From an uncultured Algoriphagus sp. (GTDB lineage: Bacteria > Bacteroidota > Bacteroidia > Cytophagales > Cyclobacteriaceae), in contig CAJBER010000024.1 in assembly GCA_903952135.1 (NCBI GenBank), forward strand, positions 1 through 51,886: a stretch of DNA of 51,886 nucleotides. Reading direction: 5' to 3'. Shown here piece after piece: positions 8,859 through 17,201 of the stretch (position 1 is the first letter of the stretch; each line of letters starts with the position of its first letter). Under the pieces are notes generated by a model. That model was not told the DNA's origin and searched no databases. It saw nothing but the letters and a program-made list of their open reading frames with translations. The translations under genes were made by a program, and so were the position numbers.

Positions 8859-9623
8859 ATGCTGCATTTTTTTGAAAAAGGGCAAGGACAACCTCTCCTC
8901 TTTCTTCATGGTTTTTGTGAATCCGGTGAGATGTGGCGCTACCTTGCCGATTCCTTGTCTACCCATTACCGGGTAATTTGCCCTGATCTACCAGGATTTG
9001 GCGATTCAGCCCTTACCCATCCCATCCAAAGTCTAGAGGAAGTGGCAGAGCAGCTAGAAGGCTGGTTACTGGAGTTGCAAATTCAAAACCCCATCGTCTT
9101 GGGTCATTCCCTGGGCGGCTATGTGGCCTTGGCCCTACTCGAGCGCATGGGGGATCGTATCCAGGCCATCGGTCTGCTTCATTCCACCGCTTTTGGAGAC
9201 GATTTGGAGAAAATAGGGATGCGCAACCGCACACTTACCTTTTTGAAAAAGCACGGGGCAGCCAAATTTGTTACCTCATTTGTGCCCCAGTTATTCCCCG
9301 AACACCGCCGAATCGAGCTAGCAGAAGCCATGGAACAAGCCATTGAAGATGGGAAGCGTTCCAGTCTCGAGGGCTTACTCGCCTACACCGTGGCGATGCG
9401 TGATCGGAAAGATCGGATGGAAGTACTCCAGCAGTTTGCAGGCCCAAAGATGCTACTAGCAGGCACCTTGGATGGATCAGTTAAAATTGAATCCAGCCGT
9501 GCACAGCAGGGAGCCTTTACCCACTACATCGAACTCGAAGGGGTGGGGCATTTGGGAATGGTGGAGGAAAAGGAAAAGACCTTAGCGGTGATTCAGAACT
9601 TTGTTGGCGAGGTGCTTAGGTAG
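8859..9623 (+). CDS. Alpha/beta hydrolase
   Basis: A 254-residue alpha/beta-hydrolase-fold protein. The oxyanion-hole segment LLFLHGF is near residue 15, the nucleophile elbow GHSLGG places Ser84, the acid is probably the Asp in GTLDGSV, and the catalytic His lies in GVGHLGM near residue 231. The triad looks complete. A TTG at 8838 overlaps dxs and opens the frame, but the ATG at 8859 directly before LHFFEKGQG is the better start. It probably shares the dxs transcript. The substrate cannot be told from sequence. The 3' end overlaps the convergent msrC gene by 8 bases. Confidence 0.85.
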   Translation: MLHFFEKGQGQPLLFLHGFCESGEMWRYLADSLSTHYRVICPDLPGFGDSALTHPIQSLEEVAEQLEGWLLELQIQNPIVLGHSLGGYVALALLERMGDRIQAIGLLHSTAFGDDLEKIGMRNRTLTFLKKHGAAKFVTSFVPQLFPEHRRIELAEAMEQAIEDGKRSSLEGLLAYTVAMRDRKDRMEVLQQFAGPKMLLAGTLDGSVKIESSRAQQGAFTHYIELEGVGHLGMVEEKEKTLAVIQNFVGEVLR

Positions 9624-10104
9624 TTCTAATTTTTTCGAGCATTCCCATCAAGTCCTCCAAGTAGCGCTGGTCTACGGCATCAAAATCATCCAATCGATCG
9701 CTATCCACATCCAAGACGAGAAATACTTCTCCGTTCTGAAATGCAGGAACAACGATTTCGGACTTGGATGCTGAACTGCAGGCGATGTGTCCTGGAAAAG
9801 CCTCCACATCGGGAACCAACTGCGTTTTCTTTTCCTTCCAGGCAGTTCCGCAGACTCCCCGCCCGAAGGCAATTCGGGTACAGGCAATGGGGCCTTGAAA
9901 GGGGCCAAGCACTAATTCCTGCCCTTGCACCACATAAAATCCCACCCAAAAAAATCCAAAAGCTTCCCGAAGGGCAGCAGCAATGTTGGCCAGGTTGGCC
10001 ACTAAATCTGATTCACCTGAAATCAGGGCCTCTACTTGAGGGAGGAGCGCTTGGTAAATTTCTTCTTTGCTTCCTGCTTGAGGAAGGAATAGGGTTTCAG
10101 CCAT
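9616..10104 (-). CDS. msrC: Free methionine-(R)-sulfoxide reductase (GAF domain)
   Basis: A 162-residue single GAF-domain protein. Three cysteines (75, 85 and 109) occur in IACTRIAFGRGVCGTAW and GHIACSSASKSEIVVP. Their spacing of 10 and 24 residues is the same as that of the catalytic and recycling cysteines of E. coli fRMsr (84, 94, 118). The enzyme reduces free Met-R-sulfoxide in the cytoplasm. The ATG overlaps the 3' end of ribD by 8 bases, so it is the second gene of a ribD-msrC operon. The stop overlaps the convergent hydrolase gene by 8 bases. Confidence 0.9.
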   Translation of the reverse strand: MAETLFLPQAGSKEEIYQALLPQVEALISGESDLVANLANIAAALREAFGFFWVGFYVVQGQELVLGPFQGPIACTRIAFGRGVCGTAWKEKKTQLVPDVEAFPGHIACSSASKSEIVVPAFQNGEVFLVLDVDSDRLDDFDAVDQRYLEDLMGMLEKIRTT

Positions 10105-11116
10105 GGTAATAAATGTCTAGTTGATCCACACCTACCGCATACGATTCTGCAGGAGCTTGTGTAAGTTTCGGAGCGGCAATACCGCGTTCAAATTCAATGG
10201 GAGCTGTAAATACGCGGGCTTCGTCCCAAAGGCCCGCTGCCAAAAATTGATGGATGGTTTGACTTCCTCCTTCAATCAGGACACTTTGAATTTGACGGGC
10301 ATGTAGATCCGCCAGCAAGGCCTCTGGGGAAAGTTGGGGAAGCTGCACCCACTCCAGGTTTGTCAATTTTTCACTTTTCAAGAGATTGTAACAAAGGGTG
10401 GGGATCTGCTGATCAAAAAGATGCAGGTCTGCAGGCAGTTCCAACTTGGAATCCAGCACCACCCGAATGGGATCGGATCCGGTCCAGTCCCGTACATTCA
10501 GTCGAGGATTGTCGTGGAGTGCTGTATTTTTTCCCACAAGGATGGCCTGCTCGTCTGCCCTCCATTGGTGGACAAGTTGCCTGCTTTGCGAACAACTGAT
10601 CCATTTGGAGTCAAAGTTTTCCCTGGCAATAAACCCATCCTGAGTTTGTGCCCATTTAAGTATTAGGTAAGGTCGATGCTTTTCCTGCTGGCAAAAAAAC
10701 CGACGGTTTTGCCATCTTGCCTCTCGCTCTAAGAGGCCTACTTGAACGGATATGCCCGCCTCTTCAAGCAACTTTACTCCCTTTCCCGCTACCAATGGGT
10801 TGGGATCTAAGGTGGCCACGACCACCGATTTGATTCCTTTTTCGACCAATAAATTGGCGCAAGGAGGAGTTTTCCCCCAGTGGGAGCAAGGCTCCAAACT
10901 GACATAAGCCGTAGCAGCGGCGAGTAATTTGGGGTCCGTGACCGAGGCGATCGCATTGACTTCTGCATGGGGGCCTCCATACTGTTCATGGTACCCTTCC
11001 CCAATGATTTTCCCCTCATTCACGAGCACGCATCCGACCAAGGGGTTGGGGCGTACGGCTCCTTTTCCTCGTTCGGCGAGGTCAAGTGCACGTTGCATGA
11101 AAAGGGAGGAATTCAT
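10097..11116 (-). CDS. ribD: RibD deaminase/reductase
   Basis: A 339-residue bifunctional riboflavin enzyme. The N-terminal zinc deaminase has PHAEVNAI (H50, E52) and EPCSHWGKTPPC (C77, C86). The C-terminal RibD_C reductase domain begins around residue 145, with LKWAQTQDGFIA and later VLIEGGSQTIHQFL. It converts the GTP-cyclohydrolase product to 5-amino-6-ribitylaminouracil phosphate. The start ATG sits 5 bases downstream of a TAAATTTG box, so the mRNA may be leaderless. msrC follows with an 8-base overlap. It diverges from dgt. Confidence 0.94.
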   Translation of the reverse strand: MNSSLFMQRALDLAERGKGAVRPNPLVGCVLVNEGKIIGEGYHEQYGGPHAEVNAIASVTDPKLLAAATAYVSLEPCSHWGKTPPCANLLVEKGIKSVVVATLDPNPLVAGKGVKLLEEAGISVQVGLLEREARWQNRRFFCQQEKHRPYLILKWAQTQDGFIARENFDSKWISCSQSRQLVHQWRADEQAILVGKNTALHDNPRLNVRDWTGSDPIRVVLDSKLELPADLHLFDQQIPTLCYNLLKSEKLTNLEWVQLPQLSPEALLADLHARQIQSVLIEGGSQTIHQFLAAGLWDEARVFTAPIEFERGIAAPKLTQAPAESYAVGVDQLDIYYHG

Positions 11117-11121
11117 GGAGC

Positions 11122-11155
11122 CAAATTTAGCTCAATTCTTGTCATTCTCCGCAAA
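11122..11155 (-). promoter_or_regulatory. Promoter of ribD-msrC
   Basis: Minus strand: TTTG at 11155-11152, a 22-base spacer, then TAAATTTG at 11129-11122. Both boxes match the Bacteroidota -33/-7 consensus (TTTG, 17-23 bases, TAnnTTTG). The -7 box ends 5 bases before the ribD ATG, which places the predicted transcription start within a few bases of the start codon. Confidence 0.6.
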
Positions 11156-11257
11156 TACGGGTTTGCCTTGACCCAATCTGACTAGATCAAGGATAAAAAT
11201 CTGCTGCATTCCAGAGGATTCTTTGTTTCAGACACCCGAAATTTCTAGCGCTCGATG

Positions 11258-11265
11258 TACTTTTG
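11258..11265 (+). promoter_or_regulatory. Putative -7 element of dgt
   Basis: TACTTTTG matches TAnnTTTG exactly and ends 3 bases before the first dgt ATG (11269). A -33 box at standard spacing was not found. If used, transcription would begin at or next to the start codon. Confidence 0.45.
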
Positions 11266-11268
11266 TGC

Positions 11269-12615
11269 ATGATGAATTGGGAAAAATTACTTGCCTTTGG
11301 GCGATTTGGAGAGCAAGCAAAAGGAACAAGCACTGACACAGCACGTTCTGAATTTGAAGTAGACTACGACCGCATTATTTTTTCTGCCCCCTTTCGAAAT
11401 CTTCAAGATAAAACCCAAGTTTTCCCACTTCCCGAGCAAGCCTTCGTTCACACCCGTCTGACACACAGTTTGGAAGTATCCTCTGTGGGTCGCTCCCTTG
11501 GCAAAGCAGCAGGGGAGATCTTGCTTGAAAAATACCCCAAACTCAGCACCAAAGGAATTACCTCAGCAGGAATTGGGTCCATCGTGGCAGCGGCAGCGCT
11601 GACCCATGACATTGGCAATCCTCCCTTTGGCCACGCAGGAGAAGAGGCGATCTCTGATTTTTTCAGGCTCCACCCATTCGGCACGGTATGGAGGCAGCAT
11701 GTTCGCGAGGACCAATGGGCTGACCTGATCAATTTTGAAGGCAATGCGCAGGGCTTCCGAATGTTGGTATCCAAGCAAAACGGACTGAAACTGACCTATG
11801 CAACTTTAGCAGCCTTTACCAAATACCCGCGTCCCAGCTTGATTGTACAGCGGGATGTGGCACGAAAGAGTCAAAAAAAGTATGGCTTCTTCATCAACCA
11901 ACTTCAAGATTTTGAGAAAATGGCTCAGGAACTGGGCCTGGAAAAAGTAGGGGACGATTGCTGGGCGCGCCATCCCCTCGCTTTTTTGGTGGAGGCTGCC
12001 GACGACATTTGCTACAACATCATTGACTTGGAGGACGGCTGTACACTCGGCCTAGTCACTTTTGAGGATACGATTTCCTTGTTGAAACCCATTTTGGGCG
12101 AGAAGTTTGATCCAGAGAAACTCAAGAACCGAACTCAAACACAAAACCTGGGTGCCCTACGAGCCCTTGCAATAGGTCAGTTGATCCGAGAAACGGTGGA
12201 GGCCTTTGTTACCTATGAGGAGAGCATGCGCAAGGGAAATTTTGACAAGGCGCTCACGGACATCATTCCATCTGCGAAGGCTTTGGCAGAGATCTCCCAA
12301 CGTTCGGTACGGCAGATTTACCGGTCTCAGGTCGTATTGGAAAAAGAAGCGGTGGGTTTTCAAGTGCTGAATGGCTTGCTTGAAGTATTTAGCCAGGCTT
12401 TATACCATCACTGCTATGCGCCTGAGCGCGCTTCGGGACAGGACAAAAGTCTGCTTAGACTTCTTCCGGAGGAATTTCCACTCAAAGGTTTTGGAACCGA
12501 ATCAAATGCCTATCCCTTGCTCCGTGCGCTGATCGATTTTATCTCAGGCATGACCGATAAGTATGCCTTGAATCTGTATCGACGGGTGAAGGGAATCTCC
12601 CTTCCCGGGGCTTGA
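11269..12615 (+). CDS. dgt: Deoxyguanosinetriphosphate triphosphohydrolase (dGTPase)
   Basis: A 448-residue HD-domain dNTP triphosphohydrolase, which cleaves dGTP to deoxyguanosine and triphosphate. The N-terminal SEFEVDYDRIIFSAPFR, then KTQVFPL and HTRLTHSLEVS, and the metal motif ALTHDIGNPPFGHAGE are characteristic, as is the downstream EAADDICYNIIDLEDG. The frame opens with TTG at 11263, but tandem ATGs at 11269 and 11272 precede the conserved NWEKLL, so one of these is the start. It converges on hflX with 22 bases between stops and diverges from ribD. Confidence 0.92.
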   Translation: MMNWEKLLAFGRFGEQAKGTSTDTARSEFEVDYDRIIFSAPFRNLQDKTQVFPLPEQAFVHTRLTHSLEVSSVGRSLGKAAGEILLEKYPKLSTKGITSAGIGSIVAAAALTHDIGNPPFGHAGEEAISDFFRLHPFGTVWRQHVREDQWADLINFEGNAQGFRMLVSKQNGLKLTYATLAAFTKYPRPSLIVQRDVARKSQKKYGFFINQLQDFEKMAQELGLEKVGDDCWARHPLAFLVEAADDICYNIIDLEDGCTLGLVTFEDTISLLKPILGEKFDPEKLKNRTQTQNLGALRALAIGQLIRETVEAFVTYEESMRKGNFDKALTDIIPSAKALAEISQRSVRQIYRSQVVLEKEAVGFQVLNGLLEVFSQALYHHCYAPERASGQDKSLLRLLPEEFPLKGFGTESNAYPLLRALIDFISGMTDKYALNLYRRVKGISLPGA

Positions 12616-12637
12616 TTGTAGCCTTTTAAGGAAGGTT

Positions 12638-13906
12638 TTACTGCTCCTCTTCCCAGGTAGATCCCCAGTCCACCACCTGATCTTCCAAGTAGTGTGGGTA
12701 CAATTTGCGGTGCTGTTTTTTCACTTCCTGCACCAGCGCCTCGCGGAATCCCTCCACATTTTGGCCCAAGGAAGCAGCCATAAACACAGGACTGATTCCG
12801 TTTTTCTTTTCAAAAGCCTCAGACAGTGCCTTGAAATCGAGGTAGCGGGTTTCCTGAAGTTCGTGCTCGGAGATTTGCAACTGCTCCTCTTGGGAAGGCA
12901 TTTGCTGGACCATATCCACCTTGTTGAAAACGAGTAAAACAGGCTTATCTCCTGCTTTGATTTCTTGAAGGGTCTGGGTGACTACCTGAATATGGTCTTC
13001 AAATGCATGGTGTGACAAGTCGACCACATGCACCAACAGGTCTGCTTCCCGGATTTCATCGAGGGTGGACTTGAAGGATTCGATCAGGTGGGTGGGCAAT
13101 TTGCGGATAAATCCTACCGTATCGGAAAGCAAAAAAGGAATGTTTTCGAGAACTACTTTCCGCACCGTAGCATCCACGGTAGCAAAGAGTTTGTTTTCGG
13201 CGAGGATGTCGGTTTTGGTGATCAGGTTCATCAAGGTGGACTTGCCCACGTTGGTGTAGCCGACTAGGGCCACGCGCACAATTCCCTTTCGGCCTTTGCG
13301 TTGGGTGACACCTTGCTTCTCGATTTCTAGCAACTTTTCCTTGAGGAGGGAGATTTTAGCGCGAATGTCTCGCTTATCTGTTTCAATTTCCTTTTCACCT
13401 GATCCTCCTCGTGTGCCCGTTCCTCCTCGCTGCCGCTCCAAGTGAGTCCACATGTTGGTCAATCGGGGCAAGAGGTATTGAAATCGTGCCAGCTCCACCT
13501 GAGTTTTGGCTTGTGCAGACTGGGCACGCTGCAAGAAAATATCCAGAATCAGGAGTGAGCGATCGTAAATTTTTATTTTAAGTTCATTCTCCAAATTCCG
13601 CATCTGGGAGGGGCTCAAGTCATCGTCAAAGATGACCATGTCCACCGCAAAGTGCTCTATGTAGGTTTGGATCTCCTCCAGCTTTCCCTTTCCCACAAAG
13701 GTGCGGATGTCCGGCTTGTCCATTTTTTGTTTAAAACGGTACACCGTCTTCGCGCCCAGTGTCTCGGCCAAGAAGGCCAATTCATCCAGATGCTCCTCCA
13801 CTTCCAGTTCGGGCTGATGCTGACGCACCAAGGTGACCAACACGGCTGTTTCCTGTCGTGGGGCGGTATCGTGTAGTTTTTGGAGTTTGCGGGAAAATTT
13901 ACTCAT
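12638..13906 (-). CDS. hflX: GTPase HflX
   Basis: A 422-residue HflX: N-terminal glycine-poor domain with KPDIRTFVGKGKLEEI, a coiled-coil arm, the glycine-rich GGTGTRGGSGEKEIE hinge, and a Era/Obg-like GTPase domain with G1 GYTNVGKST, G3 DTVGFIRKLP and G4 NKVD. HflX binds 50S subunits and splits stalled or hibernating ribosomes. The length suits the family. A weak minus-strand TATTTTTG at 14061-14054 is the only promoter-like motif found upstream. It diverges from rfbC. Confidence 0.94.
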   Translation of the reverse strand: MSKFSRKLQKLHDTAPRQETAVLVTLVRQHQPELEVEEHLDELAFLAETLGAKTVYRFKQKMDKPDIRTFVGKGKLEEIQTYIEHFAVDMVIFDDDLSPSQMRNLENELKIKIYDRSLLILDIFLQRAQSAQAKTQVELARFQYLLPRLTNMWTHLERQRGGTGTRGGSGEKEIETDKRDIRAKISLLKEKLLEIEKQGVTQRKGRKGIVRVALVGYTNVGKSTLMNLITKTDILAENKLFATVDATVRKVVLENIPFLLSDTVGFIRKLPTHLIESFKSTLDEIREADLLVHVVDLSHHAFEDHIQVVTQTLQEIKAGDKPVLLVFNKVDMVQQMPSQEEQLQISEHELQETRYLDFKALSEAFEKKNGISPVFMAASLGQNVEGFREALVQEVKKQHRKLYPHYLEDQVVDWGSTWEEEQ

Positions 13907-14071
13907 GGACTGGCTGTAGGGTATAACTCGTGAGTAATGTCTTCGAAAGGGACGGTTGTCGCCTGACTCGGCATTGCTCCCCCAAATTTGAGCATAATTC
14001 CTTAGATTAGATTAGGATACTCTCTTTGGGTATGGTTATTTTGCTCCCGAAAGCAAAAATAAAACGCCCCA

Positions 14072-14626
14072 ATGGCAGAAATTAAGCAAACTTCCCTCCC
14101 TGGTGTCTTCGAGATTTTCCCCCGCGTCTTTCCAGATAGTAGGGGTTATTTTTTTGAATCCTTTCGTGGGGATTGGCTGGAGCAGGTTGGGGTTCAGGAA
14201 TCTTGGGTGCAGGACAACCAGTCTTTTTCACAAAAAGGAACCGTACGGGGAATTCATTTTCAGCGCGGGGAACATGCGCAGGCCAAGTTGGTTCGGGTCA
14301 TTTCTGGAAAAGTATTGGACGTAGCCGTGGATCTGCGAAAGGACTCCGCCAACTTTGGACAGGTGTATACCACCATTTTGGATACGGAGAAAAACAACCT
14401 TCTCTACATTCCCGCAGGCTTTGGCCATGGATTTTCGGTTTTGGAAGATGCAGTTTTTGTGTACAAGTGCTCCAAGTACTACCACAAGGCTTCCGAAGGA
14501 GGAGTCCTTTGGTCCGATCCAGCCTTAGGAATTGATTGGGGAGTAGCAGAGCCGATTGTCTCTGAAAAAGACATGCTATTGCCTACCCTTGCGGAGTTTG
14601 TAGCAGCCAACCAAGGAGGATTATAA
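14072..14626 (+). CDS. rfbC: dTDP-4-dehydrorhamnose 3,5-epimerase
   Basis: A 184-residue cupin epimerase (RmlC/RfbC) of full length. The catalytic histidine is H62 in TVRGIHFQ, followed by the HAQAKLVRVISGKVLDVAVDLR barrel strands and the YIPAGFGHGFSVLE and YKCSKYYHKASE segments. It epimerises dTDP-4-keto-6-deoxyglucose on the way to dTDP-rhamnose. rmlA, rmlB and rmlD are not adjacent. A SDR gene follows after 36 bases in the same direction. Confidence 0.93.
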   Translation: MAEIKQTSLPGVFEIFPRVFPDSRGYFFESFRGDWLEQVGVQESWVQDNQSFSQKGTVRGIHFQRGEHAQAKLVRVISGKVLDVAVDLRKDSANFGQVYTTILDTEKNNLLYIPAGFGHGFSVLEDAVFVYKCSKYYHKASEGGVLWSDPALGIDWGVAEPIVSEKDMLLPTLAEFVAANQGGL

Positions 14627-14662
14627 ATTCGTTAGGCGATTTAATGCCTAGAAATACCAACC

Positions 14663-15625
14663 ATGAACATTCTCATCACAGGAATTACTGGACTAGTGGG
14701 CAGTGAACTGGCAAGGGCTTTCAGCTCCTTGGGAACAATTCATGGGCTCAAGCGGGAAGGTTCTGACCTGTCTGCTTTGGGTCTTCAGGACCTGTCCATT
14801 CACTGGCATGAAGGCGATGTTTTAGACTTCAACTCCTTACTGGAAGCCCTGGAAGGGATGGATCTAGTGATTCATGCGGCGGGGAAAGTGTCGTTCTTAC
14901 CCCAGGATAAAAAATCTCTTTTTGAAGTAAATCAGAAGGGCACTGCCCATGTGGTCAATGCAATGATCACAGCAGGGCTGTCCAAACTAGTCTATGTGAG
15001 TTCGGTAGCCGCCTTGGGCCAAGTTCCGGACCAAGAAGAATACGATGAAACCTCCACTTGGGTGGATGCGCCTGACCAAACTGCCTATGCACTTTCCAAG
15101 TACCAGGCCGAACTGGAAGTTTGGCGAGGAGAACAGGAAGGGCTTCAGGTGTTGGTGGTCAATCCAGCCGTGGTTTTGGGCAAACTTGCCTATGCACGCA
15201 GTAGCGGAGCCCTGTATCAGGTGGTCTTGAATAGCACGCCCTTTTTCCCTGCCGGCAATCTCAACTACATCGATGTGCGGGATGTTGCCGCGATTACGCG
15301 AGCACTGGTAGAAAAGGATGCTTGGGGCGAGCGATTTGTACTGTCTAAGGAAAGCATTCCCTACCAGGCATTTTTTCAGCAGGCTGCTCAGGCATTTGGG
15401 GGATCCGTACCGAAAAAGAGTTTGCCCAACGGGTTGATTTCTTGGGGCTTCCCTATCTTAAAAATGCTTGCCCGGATGGTAGGAAAGAACTTGCCGATGA
15501 CCGCTTCCGTGGCACGAAATGCACAGCGTAAAACGCGTTACAGCAACCAAAAGGTGGAGCGCTACCTACAGTTCCGCTACCGAGAACTGCAGGACACCTT
15601 GAACTGGGCAAAAACGCTGGAATAA
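14663..15625 (+). CDS. NAD-dependent epimerase/dehydratase (extended SDR)
   Basis: A 320-residue extended short-chain dehydrogenase. The dinucleotide motif is GITGLVGSELA (residues 7-17), with HAAGKVSF near 71, YVSSVAALG (Ser113/114) and the catalytic pair Tyr142 and Lys146 in YALSKYQAE. A VVLGKLAY segment and an NYIDVRDVAA block follow as in sugar-nucleotide epimerases or dihydroflavonol reductase-like SDRs. Its position behind rfbC hints at nucleotide-sugar work, but it is not a clear RmlD and the substrate is unknown. Confidence 0.85.
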   Translation: MNILITGITGLVGSELARAFSSLGTIHGLKREGSDLSALGLQDLSIHWHEGDVLDFNSLLEALEGMDLVIHAAGKVSFLPQDKKSLFEVNQKGTAHVVNAMITAGLSKLVYVSSVAALGQVPDQEEYDETSTWVDAPDQTAYALSKYQAELEVWRGEQEGLQVLVVNPAVVLGKLAYARSSGALYQVVLNSTPFFPAGNLNYIDVRDVAAITRALVEKDAWGERFVLSKESIPYQAFFQQAAQAFGGSVPKKSLPNGLISWGFPILKMLARMVGKNLPMTASVARNAQRKTRYSNQKVERYLQFRYRELQDTLNWAKTLE

Positions 15626-15662
15626 ACTTATTTTCTGCGGGCAGCGTTGAAGTAGTTCGGCT

Positions 15663-15685
15663 TTCAAAAAAATTGAATTTTTGAA
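15663..15685 (+). terminator. Possible AT-rich hairpin after the SDR gene
   Basis: An 8-base inverted repeat (TTCAAAAA / TTTTTGAA) with a 7-base loop lies 38 bases after the SDR stop. It is AT-rich and has no clear U-tract beyond the stem, so it may be a weak terminator or chance. Confidence 0.25.
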
Positions 15686-15728
15686 GGACCTTAAAAACAG
15701 GAAAAAATCACCTTAAGATTTTAGGAAA

Positions 15729-15742
15729 ACCAAAATTTTGGT
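15729..15742. promoter_or_regulatory. 14-bp perfect palindrome upstream of the TPR gene
   Basis: ACCAAAATTTTGGT is a perfect 14-base palindrome centred 34 bases upstream of the TPR start codon, in the only gap of this stretch. It could be an operator for the TPR-comA transcript. No regulator gene is adjacent. Confidence 0.35.
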
Positions 15743-15769
15743 ATCTTAAAACAATCTTAGCACGACCGA

Positions 15770-17191
15770 ATGACCGGAGATCACGACCACGACTGGGAAG
15801 AAGACAAAAAACTCGTTGAGCGATTTGAGGACTCCCTAAAGTCCAACATGGACCTGTATTTCGAAGAGGAGGAATTGGAGGACATCATCCGATTTTACTT
15901 TGACCAGCAAAAATTTTTAAAGGCACTTCGTGCTTCAGAATATGCCTTGGAAAAGTTTCCCTTTTCTGTGGAAATCCGTCTCCAGAAAGCTCAGTGCCTT
16001 ATTTTCAACGATGAGTTGGATGAGGGATTGGAGATTTTGGAGCAGCTCAACAACCTTTCTCCCAACAACGAAGACATTGTATTGGCCTTAGCCAATGCCC
16101 AGATTTTGGCGGGCAATTTTCAAGAGGGAATCGACTTGCTCGAAAATTACCTGCCCATGGCAGAGGACAAGGCAGAGGTGTATTATTCCTTGGGCAACTT
16201 GTTTCGTGCCAAAGGAGACAACAGCAAGGCAAGTTTTTACTTCAAAGAGGCGGTAAAGAATCGAATCAACCACGAGGACGCCTTGTTCCAGTTGGCCATG
16301 ATCACCGAAGAAGAGGGGTCATTTGACGAGATTTTGGACTTTTACCAGGAATTTATCGACCAAGATCCTTATTCAGCTGGTGCTTGGTACAACCTGGGCG
16401 TAGTATACAATCGCTTGGGTCGATTTGAGGAGTCGATCAAAGCCTACGAATATGCATTGATTATTGACGATGCTTTTGCCTCGGCCTATTTTAACATGGG
16501 GAATTCCCTGATGAATACCCAGGATTTTGAAGGAGCCTTAGAAGCCTACCAAAATACGATCAACTGCGAGGGAGCCAATGCAGAAAACTGCTGCTACATG
16601 GGTGCCGCCTACGAGAAGTTGGGAAAGGTGGACGAGGCATTTAAATACTTTAAAAAGTCCGCCAAACTGGATGAGGAATACGACGATGCTTGGTTTGGCT
16701 TGGGGATGTGCATGTTGAAAAAAGAGAAATTTTTTGAAGCCATCCATTATTTCAAGAAAGCCATCCACCTCAACAAGGACAATGCCAACTACTGGGTAGG
16801 CTTGGCCGATGCGGAATTTAACCTGGGCAACATGCAGGCTAGTTCCGATGCCTACGAAGAGGCCATCAACCTGGAGCCAGGGATTATGGAGGCCTACGTA
16901 AACTTGTCCATTATTTATTTTGAGCAAAATAGGTTTGAAGAAGCCATCGATGTAGTCCGTGAAGGGATCGAAGAATTGCCCGAGGAGGCTGAGCTGTACT
17001 ACCGCCTGGTGGTCTACTTGGTCAAAATGGGGAAATACAAGGAAGCCTTCACATATTTGGAAAATGCATTAACTTTGGACTTTGATAGGCATACGATCCT
17101 GTATGAGTTGATGCCAGAATTGCAAAAGCAAAAGGCCGTCTACAAGATCATTGCCCAGTTTCGGGATGAAAATCCCCGCTCAACACCTTAA
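15770..17191 (+). CDS. Tetratricopeptide repeat protein
   Basis: A 473-residue, strongly acidic cytoplasmic TPR protein with no signal peptide. After an N-terminal DHDHDWEEDKK stretch, about eleven 34-residue repeats run to the C-terminus. Typical units are AWYNLGVVYNRLGRFEESI, AYFNMGNSLMNTQDFEGAL and AWFGLGMCMLKKEKFFEAI. It is likely a protein-protein scaffold; no enzymatic domain is visible. comA starts 10 bases after the stop, so the two are probably co-transcribed up to the terminator at 17989. Confidence 0.88.
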   Translation: MTGDHDHDWEEDKKLVERFEDSLKSNMDLYFEEEELEDIIRFYFDQQKFLKALRASEYALEKFPFSVEIRLQKAQCLIFNDELDEGLEILEQLNNLSPNNEDIVLALANAQILAGNFQEGIDLLENYLPMAEDKAEVYYSLGNLFRAKGDNSKASFYFKEAVKNRINHEDALFQLAMITEEEGSFDEILDFYQEFIDQDPYSAGAWYNLGVVYNRLGRFEESIKAYEYALIIDDAFASAYFNMGNSLMNTQDFEGALEAYQNTINCEGANAENCCYMGAAYEKLGKVDEAFKYFKKSAKLDEEYDDAWFGLGMCMLKKEKFFEAIHYFKKAIHLNKDNANYWVGLADAEFNLGNMQASSDAYEEAINLEPGIMEAYVNLSIIYFEQNRFEEAIDVVREGIEELPEEAELYYRLVVYLVKMGKYKEAFTYLENALTLDFDRHTILYELMPELQKQKAVYKIIAQFRDENPRSTP

Positions 17192-17201
17192 AACCTAGCA
17201 A

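Noticed and set aside
14633-14650. Hairpin TAGGC/GCCTA between rfbC and the SDR gene
   Set aside because: Only five base pairs with an AT-rich loop and no T-run; too weak for a terminator call.
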